In this document: piece by piece, positions 44,856 through 56,940 of the stretch
How the letters are laid out: every line of letters begins with the position of its first letter
Position numbering within the stretch: position 1 is the first letter of the stretch
Made by a program: the position numbers and the translations under genes
The notes under the pieces: model-generated
What the model saw: the letters and a program-made list of their open reading frames with translations, nothing else
Database searches by the model: none
Told to the model about the DNA's origin: nothing
Source: Rhizopus arrhizus
Taxonomy: Eukaryota; Mucoromycota; Mucoromycetes; Mucorales; Rhizopodaceae
DNA length: 64,000 bases
Assembly: GCA_024220505.1 (NCBI GenBank)
Contig: JAKZZE010000003.1
Span: forward strand, 1,860,001 to 1,924,000
Reading direction: 5' to 3'

Positions 44856-46632
44856 ATGGACTCCACTTCAACTCCTCCTCCACCAGAACCAGTTTATGTA
44901 TCACCCCAACAACCAGAGGGTCAACAACCGCCTCAACAGCCACCTTCTCCACTTCCACCTTCTAATGAACAAGAAGAGGAATGTAGTATTTTATCTCCTA
45001 CTTTGGCCGACATCTTGAGTGACGATCGTATTTTACGCTTCTATCAATGTGTAAAAGATATCAAAACTCAAAGCTCACCTAAGCAAACAGCAGCCATGTT
45101 TTTCGCTTTATGTCATGCCTTGGGTGACTCAGTATCGTTCTTGAAGGTTCCCAATATGTCTAAAATTATGTTTCGTCAAGATCAACAAATATTTGGTGTC
45201 AATGTAGCAGGCACTCAGCATGATATGTTTCAAAACACAGTACCACAAGAACAACAGCAGCATAATAATATACCAATGACTATTGCAGATAATACAACAA
45301 ATCTAATGCATGAAGTCGATTCATCACACGGCTCTACTAACCTTTTCACGGCTACCGCGGCCGATAATCAACACATACTGCAGGCGGCTTTGGCCTCGGT
45401 GACCGCTGCTGCTGCCGCTGCTTCAACACCACCTGATATGACAACCACAACTACCGCCGCTAAACGAAGAATTCAGGAAGGTAAAGGTACTACGAAACGA
45501 GCAAAAAAAGCGTCGCCAAGAGATAAAGAATATGTTGTTCGAAGTAAGCGGAAGTATTGATGAGTGACACCACCATTTTAACTTTTTTTATTCAATAGGA
45601 AATGAAATTATTCAGGATTTATTAAAATTATCTGACGTTGATTTATTACATCAAGCAAACACAATTGATCCCGATGTCAAATTAATCATTCAGGGACAAG
45701 AGCGGTCCACTAAACTTGGGGTCTTGGCACCTATTCACCGATTTGCGGCCTTTGCCAACTTGCCTGCTCATTATGATTGTGATTTTGCGCCTAAAAATGC
45801 CGGTGTCTATTTCAATTATGAATACTTTCAACTCTATTTGGCCTACAGAGACTTGGAAATCGAACGACAGCAGCAGCAACAATTGGAAGGTTCTGCCGAT
45901 CACCGACCCATCTTGGTTCAATGCCGTGCAGACATCGAAAAGGTCTTGGTGAGCACCAATTGGGAAGCTATTCGTCGACGACTAACGATTGGTGAGCGTA
46001 TTTATCAAGTATGTGAGTTGGTTGGTCGAGGATTCTTGTTGCTCAGTAAACAAGTCTCTGGACGCAAACTTTTGCACAATTTCAATGCAGGAGAGTGGGC
46101 TGAATTTATGCGTGAGTTCCGAAAGCCTGAAAATCACGCTTTACTTGAAAACTTGCAAGCAAGGTATTCTCCTGCTCGCTTCTATGGCCATCCTGACAAG
46201 GAGCAACAGCCCTTGCAACACCAACCTTTGCAACACCAACCTTTGCAACACCAACCTTTGCAACACCAGCCCTTGCAACAACAATCTTTGCAGCAACAGC
46301 CTTTGCAGCAACAGCCTTTGCAACACCAGCATTTGCAACAACAACAACCATTGCAACAACAGCCATTGGACCATTCACAAACAATGCAACATCAACCATC
46401 GGAACATCAACAAGTATTGCAACAGCAAGCATTGCAACAACAACCATTAGACCAACAGCAACCAATGGAACTGCAGCCAACTGAACAACAACCAATGGAG
46501 CAACAACCAACGGAACAACAGCTGATGGAGCAACAACCGATGGAGCAACAATCAGTGGAACAAGAGCAACAGTTGCAGCAACAGCCTTTGGAACAGGCCT
46601 TAGAGCAACAGCAGCAATCAATGGAGCAATAG
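44856..46632 (+). CDS. Q-rich nuclear-type protein, family unknown
   Basis: Two exons, 44856-45543 and 45599-46632, give 573 aa. The N-terminus is Pro-rich. A helical domain lies at about residues 45-110 (DILSDDRILRFYQCVKDIKT and AMFFALCHALGDSVSF). A basic stretch (AAKRRIQEGKGTTKRAKK) looks like a nuclear localisation signal. A second domain spans about 230-430 (NTIDPDVKLIIQGQERSTKL, VYFNYEYFQLYLAYRD, IYQVCELVGRGFLLLSKQVS). The last 145 residues are Gln-rich, with QPLQH/QPLQQ repeats. The make-up suggests a transcription or chromatin cofactor. I do not recognise the family. Confidence 0.7.
46201..46625 (+). repeat. Coding pentapeptide repeat tract (QHQPL/QQQPL/EQQPM)
   Basis: Tandem 15-nt units (TTGCAACACCAACCT and variants), four of them nearly perfect at 46216-46275, degrade rightward into QQPMEQ-type units within the 3' end of the Q-rich gene. 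Confidence 0.85.
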
Positions 46633-46727
46633 GAAATATTACAACGACAATAAATCATTCTTTTTATACACATATGAAAAGAGGACGAATTCATTTTATG
46701 TTTTATTTTCTAGCAAGTAAAATCTAA

Positions 46728-47620
46728 CTACAATCATCTTCTTGATAACAACCTGTTGTTATTGAATCTTTCATATACTCATGAGCCTTCGCATCTGTCA
46801 TACCACCGAATTCTATAGCATAATTAATAAAAGTCTGATTTACATCTCAAGCCATATTTCTAGCATTTCCACAGATTTATATATAATTTCTCTACAAAAA
46901 ATCTCAATAAGCGAACACCAGCCTATTAGTCGGTGTTGGAGCTTTTGAGATGGGTTACGAAAGTGGTGTAGATACTAGACTCGGGACCCAAGACTTCAAA
47001 CAGTTTGGGTTCTTTGTCCACATACAGAAATTTTTGATCAGTTTCGGGACCCATCAAACAGAACGATTGAGTTCACTGATCCCTATCGTGTTTCTCCAAG
47101 TCTCGTACACGGACAAGGCCATGGAAAGGAGCGATGCCTGTACCTGGACCGATCATGTGACTTGTACAAGAGTGCTGAGGTGCTTTGAATTGAGAATGGC
47201 GCGTAGGAAGTTTATGAGCATATCCATCAGAGTTAAGATTGGCCTGACAATGGCCAGGCGAACATCTATGGAATGAGAATCGTATGAACAGTTGGTGCAA
47301 ATAACGTAGACTGTGTTTTGAGGCGTTGATACAGGATGGTATCAAAGAGTGACCACAGTGGCAGAGATGTATTTGATACGGAAAGTATCAGGGCTAGAGA
47401 TGAAATAAAAGCGTGGTTGTAAATGATTGATGACTCCAACAACAAGAGCAAGGAGTTTGGGTTTCAAGTTTTATTCTCGCTCATCAACGCAAACATCCCT
47501 CCCAAATTCCAGCTGGTATCTATTCATTTAATTCTATACTCATCACTATCAATAGCTGTACATTCCAAGGTTATCCTAGATTCCTCTTTGGAACAGTGAG
47601 TGATAACAGAAACTGGCGGG
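46728..47620 (-). pseudogene. Relic of NADPH-cytochrome P450 reductase, C-terminal part
   Basis: Leftward from about 47620, broken frames give LQPRFYFISSPDTFRI and ATVVTL (the FAD-site region), then MIGPGTGIAPFHGLVR (NADPH-binding, 47105-47160), LMGPETDQKFLYVDKE, then ICGNARNMA-stop-DVNQTF and a closing GCYQEDDC before a stop at 46728. The order and motifs match the C-terminal half of diflavin P450 reductases. The FMN domain is missing and there are several stops and shifts, so the copy is dead. Confidence 0.65.
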
Positions 47621-48207
47621 ATACTGGATGCGCGGATTTGTGTACAGTGTCTAATAAGGATTGGTGAGCAGAAAGTATACAAAAGGGCATTCATCTTCTA
47701 TACGTATCAGAATTATCCTATACAAATTGATTTGCGTTGGTAATTTTGGCAAAGATATTTATGTCGGTTATTTCTACGAGTAGGGTACATAGGAATACTA
47801 ATAAATACTTTCCCAGTTACTGTTAATTACATTTGTAACACGTGCATCTGCGTTGAAACTGAGCCTGGTCTTTCACTAACACTCTTCATTATTGGCATAT
47901 TAATGTCACCCTAAATCATTTACTTAATGAAGGAGCAAAGATTGATGTTTAAATCAATTTGTCAAAGTCAAGATCGCCCAGCTATGAAGACAGCAAAGAT
48001 GCAAAAAAAGCGGTCTGAAAACAGTATTCCCATTGATAATGGTATTTTAGCTTTTGTAGAATATTTGGAGATCCACAATGCTGCTTGGTTTGAATTTGAT
48101 ATTATTTGCGAAAAATTCTTTAAAAAAATGACACACGCTTTGTACTTGAAGAAACTTACTAGCTTGTTTTGTTGCAGATCTTCTTCATATACAATGATTA
48201 AAAAGCC
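47621..48207. other. Spacer with truncated open frame
   Basis: An ATG-started frame from 47927 (MKEQRLMFKSICQSQDRPAM) runs on to 48226, past the left end of the Tc1 copy at 48208, and so may be a gene cut by that insertion. Function unknown. Confidence 0.3.
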
Positions 48208-49085
48208 ATTCCAGTGTTCTCCCTAAATATGGTTTTCCTATCTTATTATTGGCCCATTTAAAATCCACGACAATCCTTACATCAGGTTGAACTACTGATC
48301 GTTGTGTGTTATGCAATATAAAAATTGTAAAACTTTTCCACTATTTGTTCCATACAAAATAATGGCATTAATGAATAACATCTTTGGTAATTTGTAACCT
48401 ACACGGAATCAAGGCAGTGGTATAATTCCTTTCTTTTTTTTTTTTTTCTAAAAAAATACATGAGCATGTTCTTTCATCAAAAAATGCATAATCAATTTGC
48501 TGATTTTTCTTTAACAAACCTTACCAGTCTTTGGTCAAAAAATCACTCGCTCTATTACTCAATATACTCAAAGTGACTTGAGAGTACCCTTAGAAACTAA
48601 TCTGTCGTATAAGGAGGTTGCTAATCGTTTAACTCTCTTTCATTTTAAAGCCACTGTCTATTGATATTAGAAGAAATGGATAGTGTAAAGACCCGATGAT
48701 ATTGACCGATGGTTTCTGGTTTTAACTGGCGCAAGCAAGATCTTGGTGAGTGAAATGATGATCATAGGACGATTGAAGTTGAATGTTCGGATCTTTATTT
48801 TATGATCATTTATTCCAAGCTTGACTTGCAAGACTCTACTGGACGTCTTTTGTTAGCAAAGCACAGGAAAAAACATGCTTGAATTGGGCTTTTGCTTATG
48901 GATAGTGGATGATTGACAACTGAAGAAAGATGATCTTCTCTGACAGGCCGAAATCAATTCCTATTGGAGTCTGCCTGATAGCGCATTACAGTCTCATCTT
49001 GTAAAGTACGGCGTTGGAAGTGTTATGGTGTGAGCTTGTACGGCTTCTTGTACAGTTGGGCATGTCTGTGAGGTTTAAGGTGATA
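48208..49085 (+). mobile_element. Decayed Tc1/mariner-like copy B
   Basis: Nearly identical to 25213-26013 over about 780 bp, with the same CAGTG left end and the same stop-bearing lesions. It extends further right, where a frame reads KYGVGSVMV, stop, ACTASCTVGHV (about 48998-49070), equivalent to the GGGSVMVWGC block of Tc1 transposases. No right terminal repeat identified. Confidence 0.7.
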
Positions 49086-49504
49086 AAGTAATCTCACTGG
49101 ATTAAATTTATGTCTTAAAATGGAAAAGTGATAATTTCATTTTTCAGTACAAAGTACAGTAGCAAGTTAACAAGAGGCAAAGCATAATAGAAAATATTTT
49201 GCTATTTCCAACAGATCAATGTTACCTTTTATACCATACAATTGTGAATAATGCAATAATGAATAGTAATCTGATATCTGTCAAGCTAATAATTTATTAC
49301 CCGTTGCATAAAAGCGACAGAATATTTTCTTGAAAGACAAGCCAAGAAGGGCTTTTATAAATTTAAATGGCGACAAAAAGTTTATTGTGATGAGAATGAA
49401 GAAAGGGGTATATATGATTATTAACAAGCAGAGATAAAGCGAGAAGTATCGATGAATTCACTATAAAATTGATAAATAAGGTGTAATAAAGAGATAGATG
49501 TAGC

Positions 49505-49942
49505 TTACCATTCTCTGTCAATAGTATCATTGATGGATTCGTATTTTGATAAACTGTAAGAAAGATCATCCAAAGCAGATTGAACAGAAGAGATACCTTC
49601 ATAGTCAGTAACAGACCAAAGTTGTTCTGAAAGATATTCTCTTAGCTGTAAGCATTCTTCATATGAGTCCTATTGACGATTGTTTAATAAAGAAAAAATG
49701 ATTTTAGAAATGTTTTAAAAAAAAACCTTTGCTATTTCATTTGATTTGATTTGACTTGGTTCAATCATCCCAAGCATATGTACAAGAAATGAACTTGATC
49801 TCTTTGATTCATTGATTGCTTCTTCTACACTAAGCTCTAATGGAGTTGTCTAGATGATATATGCAAGTTAATAAATAATAAACAAATTAAGGTTTCGGGT
49901 TACCTTGGAGACAGTAAAACCAGCAACAATACATGAAGACAT
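49505..49942 (-). CDS. Small helical protein, unknown (108 aa)
   Basis: Three exons, 49942-49904, 49849-49727 and 49669-49505, join in frame: MSSCIVAGFTVSK, then TTPLELSVEEAINESKRSSS, then DSYEECLQLREYLSEQLWSV onward to a stop. The protein is helical, Ser/Glu-rich and probably soluble. A TATA-like TATATAAAAAGG lies about 45 nt upstream of the ATG (49981-49992). No family recognised. The second intron donor (AAAG|GTTTTT) is weak, and a further exon past the apparent stop cannot be excluded. Confidence 0.5.
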
Positions 49943-51280
49943 TTTATTTATTGAATGCAAAAAGAAAGGAAAAAAAAAGTCCTTTTTATATAAAATCGAG
50001 AAAAGTGCAAGACGATTTCACATGCTTTCTTTTTGATGTGTCTCCGGATGATTTTTTCCCAAGTAAACAAGGAAACAAGGAAACAAGCCTTATTTAAACA
50101 ATGTTCCACGGAACTCATCCTATAGGTTTTAGATTCATTCTGTCATTTCAATGGCTTTGTCCTAATTAGGAGTTTGTAATTTAAATTCATTGTACAATCA
50201 CAAACTATTTCACGTGTTTTAGCTTTTGCTGTCGTTACCTCCTTGCTTTACCCATTTGTCTATTTCACTTTGCACCTACATTCTCGTTCCTCTTTTTCTT
50301 TGTTATACAAGCTAATTTATTCGTATTTACCTTTAAGCCACAAAATAAAATATCGACATAATCCCACACAGTCAGTATTGTTGTTACAAAAAGTGAGCCA
50401 CATACAACCCCGTTTTGTTTCAATCAGCTGTCTCTCTGTTTCATTCTCACGTTATTACTTTGCTCAAATAGACCCTTTCACAAATAAATAAAAAGACATG
50501 GTTGTATTGCATAGATCATTCCTTCCCCTGTTCCAAGTATCATTTAAAATACAGGTACATTGCTACTTTACCAAAGTCCGTTCAAATAAGCATGTGAAAA
50601 AAAAGTGATCCATCAAGAAGAAAACAAGTAGACTTATGAAAAGTCAAAATAAGATGTCAATAACGGTCATTATTCATTTTTTATCATTCTACTTGTGATG
50701 AACAGCAAATGCTTATAAAAAGACAATCCAGGACATCTCACACTATTAAGCAACCAAAGAACTAAATTATCATTTACCCAAATATTGTGGATTAATATCC
50801 TTTGTGATAAACAGTTGCGGAATAATAGACAGCATAATAAGCTAATATTTATAATAGTTTTGTGCTTCAAATAATAATAATAAAAAAGAGCGTATGATTA
50901 TTAACATCTTTTTATGACTTATGTACATAATAAACACAACAAATGAGCCTAAAGATTCATAATTTACTAAGCAATTTATTCTTTACTTTGAGCTCATCCA
51001 TATCATTCTCCTTTTAAACTCATACAAGCCATTCTCAAATTAAAAGCTTCATACTTTTGAATTCATTAAATAAACTCAAAACTGCCATTTCCCTCTTGTT
51101 TGCTTTCTTTAAAGCTATCTTTTATGCATTGTTTGCCTTTTTGAGATTGACTAATCATTCAATTTATGCTGGGAAAACGTGTCACTCGTTACACCAAATC
51201 CCTTTGTTACATCCTTTGCTTCTACACTTGAATTATATCTCATGATCATCCATTGCTTTGTAAATAATGTCATCATCAGA
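49943..51280. other. Gene-free stretch
   Basis: Promoter of the small minus-strand gene, then AT-rich DNA. Frames at 50243-50491 and 51057-51245 are Phe/Leu/Ser-rich and unsupported. Confidence 0.45.
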
Positions 51281-51289
51281 TTGTTTACT

Positions 51290-52200
51290 TTTACTTCTTT
51301 GTTCATGTCTTTTTTGAGCATTTTATTGTACTGAAAGAAACCGAGTTAATCTGAAAAGATCTGATGTTTCGTCTAAGCTTCTCTTTGAGGTGCTTTTTCC
51401 TAATGACAAAGCGTATCATTGATGAAGAAAATGCAAAAAGTTGGTTTTCTTTTTCATTTTTGAGTTCTTTATTGAAAGATTCAAATACAAATCGAAGTGT
51501 GTTCAAGGTATCAGATGAGATGGTTTTTGCTGTGGAATGTTTATTCTACTTTTAAAAGAGTTTTCTTGTTTGTTAGAAATCTTTAAAGTACTGAATTTTG
51601 TTTTCTTGTACTGCCTGTGTGAATAAAGTTTGAAAGGATTGAGAGTCTTTAGGGAACTGTCGTTGATAGAACTTCATTCGTGCCATAATATCAACTGTGT
51701 TTTCTAGTTTGTTTTCGTATTCAATTAACTTTAAAGCAGTATGGTTAAATAAATTAAATTTGATACCTTATAAACATTCAAGTGAATAGACTTGATTGCA
51801 TAACGAAGCTTTGTAAGACCTTAGGTTATCTTTGTCAATCTCAATTGGTGTAAAATACTTGACCTATTACATTTTCCACTCTCTAGTCATCCCCTCTTCT
51901 TTCATTAACCTGCGAATCTCAATTTATATGGTCTTTATCTTGCGTTGAAGTGACACTATCTTATCATATATAGATTGATCTGATAATAACTCATAACACA
52001 TTACATTTTCTTTTACAAAATACACTTTTTTCTTGACAACAACCTACATTTACAAGTTCATTAGCTTATTTTTAAGTTCATTAGACAGTTTATTCAACTT
52101 GGTATGTTTTATAAAAATAAGGCAGCCTTCTTCATTGTAGCACACAATAAAAGTATTACACTGGGCTTGTCTTTGATCAATTTAGGAAAACAAGGATATT
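51290..52200 (-). pseudogene. Decayed coding region, family unknown
   Basis: Minus-strand pieces in shifting frames look protein-like: QAQCNTFIVCYNEEGCLIF (about 52130-52180), VVVKKKVYFVKENVMCYELL (about 51990-52050), VKYFTPIEIDKDNLRSYKA, MKFYQRQFPKDSQSFQTLF (about 51620-51680) and LRFVFESFNKELKNEKENQL (about 51440-51500). Stops separate them. Probably a dead transposon or repeat-family gene. I cannot name it. Confidence 0.35.
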
Positions 52201-52951
52201 GAGAGCAAAAGTCATCATCTGATCTCTTGTGACTGGAATCTGATAGTTACATTTACTCCAATATTCACAATCTTGACTCTTTACAGGTTCGCGATAATCT
52301 TTAAATGATCTATCAACCAATAGGAAGTGAGAAAAAGTCATTGGCATAGCTCTTTAGCTTCAAGTAAGTTTTAGAACCTTCAGTGGAAATAGTGCACAAG
52401 AGACTTTGGTTACTTACAGTTCTATATTGTGAATTCTATACAATCAATCATAATCAAGAAAAAATGAGAAAAACTGTCTTGTGTGGCATTTGTACATGCT
52501 TCTTTATTATGACAGCATGTTTGGTATTGTACTTAATTATTGAAGAGCTTATTTGTTATTTTGAGATTATTATTTGAACATTCTGCTCCTTTAGCTTTTG
52601 ATTTTATAATAATATTTAATTACATTGCTGTTGACGTTGGTTCCTGAAAAAGTATAGACTCCGATCAAGGTTGGAGTGTTGTTTTCATGCAAATAATCAT
52701 CGAATTCGACACTTTATTTCTAAAGCAAAAGGTCTCTTTATGTATTACAATCAGTACAACTTAAAAAAATAATAATAACAGAAAACTGCATTGGATGCAT
52801 AAATCACAGCAGCAAATACCAAATAAATTTTAATGCAAACAAAAAAAATGTTACCTCTCCTGCTTAATTAAGGGACGGAATAGTTACTGGCATTTGTACT
52901 ATACATGATATAAAAGCTTAAATATACATCATTCTAGAATCACTTTTCTTT
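52201..52951. other. Gene-free stretch
   Basis: No supported gene. It includes the 3' flank of the bHLH gene. Confidence 0.45.
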
Positions 52952-54440
52952 TTACCTTGCTCTTTCTTGTTTGATAGCATCAATCTCTCGTCTTAAATTG
53001 TTTATTTCATTCTCCAAATCATAATCACGACGCTTCAATAAAGAAATATGTTCAACAGCTATTACATGTCTATGCATCAGCAAACTACAAATGCAGTAGA
53101 TGGAGTCATTTCCCACAAAATGATTGAACTCACCTTTATTAAGAATTTCCCATTTACTAGTTTTCATATCTTTTTCAACAGGTAAAGAATCACGAAGCTC
53201 ATCAAACAAGCCCTTCATCTCTTTTCGCCTCTTACGTTCGGCCAACTTATGACTCACTCTTAGTGCCGGGCTGCGGGAATAAGGTGTTTCCTTTCGTGGC
53301 TGTCCATCGGTCTCTGCATTTTCTGATAGGTGCGGTAATGAATGGTTATTTCGAAGGGATACCAGAGGCATAGAGGCTCTTCTGGCAGGAAAATAGGGCT
53401 CTGCACTTTCTATCAAAGATGCCTTATGTCTCATCACCGATCCACCTTGATAATGTTCAATTGAGTGGCGTGGCAACTTATCCTGTAAAGATTCTTGATT
53501 TAACATGGTTGGTTGAGGTGGACTGGAAGGTGCAGAAAATGTTTCGTACCGAGGTGATTCTGGAATAGTAGCAGGAAATCTGAATGCTAAGGAGAAGGGA
53601 GTTTAAGAACATGCGCATTTTTTCTTTCACTTTATTTACCTTTGTGCTTTGGTTTTATTACATGGTTATTTCCAACAGGATGGCTGGGAACTGAACCATA
53701 AGAAGGTTCAGTGATTGCAATCGAGTGTCTTCGTTGAAAAGGGTCATAAAATGAATTGGATGGGGGTGGCATCGGAAGTTTATTATTAGCAGATCCATTG
53801 GTTAAAGAGCATCGTCTGCTTAAGGTATAACTTGATCCTTCATGGTTATCATAGTATCTTTGTCTAGAGAACGCTGAAGGAGAAGGGGAACGAGAGGAAT
53901 AATCAGTAGTAACAGATCCTCTGCGACTCGGTGTAGCTGAGTTTGGTAATGGCAATATTTCAGCAGCAGAAGGACGACGGCTGCTATGAAATGCTGTAGG
54001 ATCTGTTATGGATCCTCGTCGAGAAAAAGATTCATAGAATGGCTGATGAGAGTTTGGCTCCAGAGGAGAAGGCCCTGAAATATGTTGCCGTAAGTGAGGT
54101 TGAGAGACTGACATGTCTGACAATCTGTGCCGAATAAAATCATCTGAGGACATGCTACTGGTAGCAGCCATAGATGGTAAATCCTTTATTGACGGAAGAC
54201 TGGGCAAATCTGAAGTAAATTAAAAGAAATAAGATCAGCACCGAAAATATAGACAAGACAACACTTTAAATGTAACATACTATTTTTATTGTTAATTGCT
54301 GTCTCATCAACATCAACCATCATTCTGTCCGAAACATTTTCTTGCTCTTCATTTACTGATTGCATCGGATTAATCATTGGCCGTAACATATCTGCGACTG
54401 GTAAAAGGGTGTGTGGACCTTCTGTATTGACTGTTTCCAT
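52952..54440 (-). CDS. bHLH transcription factor
   Basis: Four exons, 54440-54281, 54209-53640, 53586-53134 and 53058-52952, give 429 aa. The N-terminal two thirds are Ser/Pro/Arg-rich with repeated RRxS sites (FSRRGSI, SRRPSA, SRRGSV, LSRRCSL, QRRHSI), candidate PKA-type phosphosites. The bHLH starts at RVSHKLAERKRRKEMKGLF, with the His, Glu and Arg residues that contact E-box DNA, continues DELRDSL with a loop, and then AVEHISLLKRRDYD. It runs into a short Leu-containing coiled coil (ENEINNLRREIDAIKQER), so dimerisation as bHLH-zipper is likely. The last intron splits helix 2 from the loop and is 75 nt with no stop in frame. Confidence 0.85.
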
Positions 54441-55760
54441 GGTAACTAATAATAAATAAAAATGCTAATAAAAAATTTTTTTTGGAATAAAAAAGGAAAG
54501 CTATAATGATGTTTATTAATGAAGAAAAAAAAAACTTTTTGAGGGTCGGCTTGAAAAAGTCCCCTCCCCCTTTTTTTTTTTTTCTAGTTTTAATACTTTT
54601 AAAGGAGACAAGAGAAAAAAAAATAATAAAAGTTTTAGAAATGATTCGCACATTTAAATAAATTTATGCTGAAATTGACAAAGTTGATTCGCTCACTTTT
54701 CATATCATGTTACTTTCCAACTTTTGTATATGAATAATAACCAAAAACCAATATTTCCTTTTTCTTCTCCCTTATGCTTGTTTAATAAGCATGCAAACAT
54801 GCAAAATGATTTCAACAAGCTTCCATGATAAAAAGTTTTTAGCATTTTTATTATCCAGTTTTGCATTTATGATATGAATTTACAAGACTTTCTGTAGGAC
54901 AATTGGATGCATAGTTAATTGTTTTGCATTTTTTAGAGCATCTATAGTACGCTAGTTATTAGGAAAACGTCTGTGAGAAAGAACTCTTGATAATGAAGCA
55001 GTTGGGAATAATTTTGATAAAATATAGCTTTAAATTATACCCTTTTGGCTTGAGCGAACATAGTCTTGTTACAACAAGACGACCCAAATTATAAACAAAC
55101 ATTATTGGGGAGATAAGTTGACTAAACACAATAAATTTGTGTGGTTTATCATCATCATACTTTTGTTTTCACGTCCAGCAAACTTCATCTAATTCGCTAT
55201 TGCCAGCCATGTTTCCAGCCAGTGTAAGATTTCTGATGATTTGAATTTCTAAATTACTTTCATCAATTATGATGAATTTACTATGATGTTTAGTAAAACG
55301 ACTTACTATCCACCAAGTTGAAAAGATGTCTTGTTTGTCTATTGTTGAACGAACTTATCATCCGTATCAAAATATTTATCTGATTTATCAAAGCCGTTTA
55401 CACATATATGCATAGTAGATAGAGGTGTATTTTTATGAGATCAATTGGGAAAAGAAAAACCAATTTATAATTAGTTCATGATCAATAATAGTATCAATGC
55501 AGCTGTAAGTCAAGTAATTTGAATAGCTGCTGTTAAAAGTAAATTTTTGCAGAATATCAGTATTGATTACAGGCTACATAAAATGTAACATCCTTCTTTA
55601 CTAATTATATCATGAGAGATTGTAATAAGCATTCGCATCATGAGGACCTATCCTTTATTTCTTCTTGTCAGGCACTTTTCCTACTCGATTTCATTGTTTT
55701 TTGACCATGAATTCCGTGTCCCTGTAATAATCCAAAAAAGGAGATATGATGTGAGGATAA
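54441..55760. other. Gene-free stretch
   Basis: Upstream region of the bHLH gene and about 1.2 kb of AT-rich DNA without recognisable features. Confidence 0.5.
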
Positions 55761-56940
55761 AGATCAGTATAAAACAAGCATATTAATCCTTTTCATCACT
55801 TGTTGGCAAGTTCTGTACCAATTAGTGACATCTCGGGTAGTCTTTTTTACCAAGGTGTCCTTGATGGACTTCATTAATCCATCAGTATGCCTTTCTGTAT
55901 CATTATCAAATATATCTAAGTCATAGTAACAATTGAAAGGAGGCCAATTGAGTCATTTACTTCATCTAAGTATGTTTCCTATGGAGATCTAATTGACCTT
56001 GTAACGGCTCAATTGGGTCGCTAATACAAAAAGAGGATAGGCTCACAATCTGATATGGGTACAGAGCATTCGAAGGTAGGTGATGATTTTAACAGCTGAG
56101 AAATTGGCAACGTATTTTCCACTCGTTCATATCCATTAAATTCTTTGAAATCACTGATACTAATCAGCCTCTTTTCAAAATCTGCAATTATGCGAGATGT
56201 GTTTGCATCGTTCAATCCTTTGGAGAGACTGTATTCAGTGCATTTGCAATAGCTTTATAAAGTGTCTCGACCCTTTTTTTCTTGACCATAGTAATTTCTT
56301 GTGAATAAAGTCATACCAAATTGAAATAATATCAACGTCTTCACTTTAGAATCTTTGAAGCCAGACACTACACCAATGGTGAAAAGAGTGTCAACATTAT
56401 TCCTTATTAAAAGCAAAAGGATTTGGTGAGTATATAAATATTTCCAATTAAAGGCCATACCTTTTTGTGAATTTTAAAAAATAGTTAGTAGGCTTAGCAC
56501 CACGAGCATCAATCAATTCTTTGCTCATACAAAAATTGTACAAGCTCTTGGCCTTGTTAAAGATCTGTTTGTCTGTTAGCTTTCTAGATCACGCAATTGA
56601 TTTAAAGAGAAATGCTTACAATTATAAAAGCCTTTAAATGGGGTTAGATAGAATACATCAAAGAACTTCCTTGCTTCGGCTACTGAGAATGGAAAAAGTG
56701 TTTACAGAAAATTTTTTGTTAGGTATTTTATGACCCTTTTTCCAATCGCAACCTGCTTTTGAGTATATCTAATTAGTAAGTAAAACCATGCATATCTAGC
56801 AAAAAGGTTTATATACATGTTGGTAAAAATCATGGCGTGGGTCAGCCATCATGCTAATATCCTGATAGAGAATTGACACCATTGTAGCTTCTTTTTTATT
56901 GTTATGAGCCTGTAAAAATTGTGTGGCTGTCAAGACACAT
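55761..56940 (-). pseudogene. Relic of an M13 (neprilysin-type) metallopeptidase, N-terminal part
   Basis: Leftward from 56940, broken frames follow M13 family order: ILYQDISMMADPRHDFYQHV (the family has DPC-DFY here), then CDWKKGHKIPNKKFSVNTFS and ILSSRSKEVL (equivalent to CGGW...IP...S...TFS.L), then IFNKAKSLYNFCMSKELIDA (the LY-x-SCM-x-x-x-I-x-x-x-G block), SRIIADFEKRLISIS, and DNDTERHTDGLMKSIKDTL. The zinc motif HExxH is not present, and stops interrupt every block. It is a truncated dead copy. Confidence 0.55.

Noticed and set aside
46106..46694. Long minus-strand frames rich in Val/Ala or Cys/Ser opposite the Q-rich tail
   Set aside because: They arise from the CAA/CAG repeat read backwards. 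The plus-strand gene explains the sequence.
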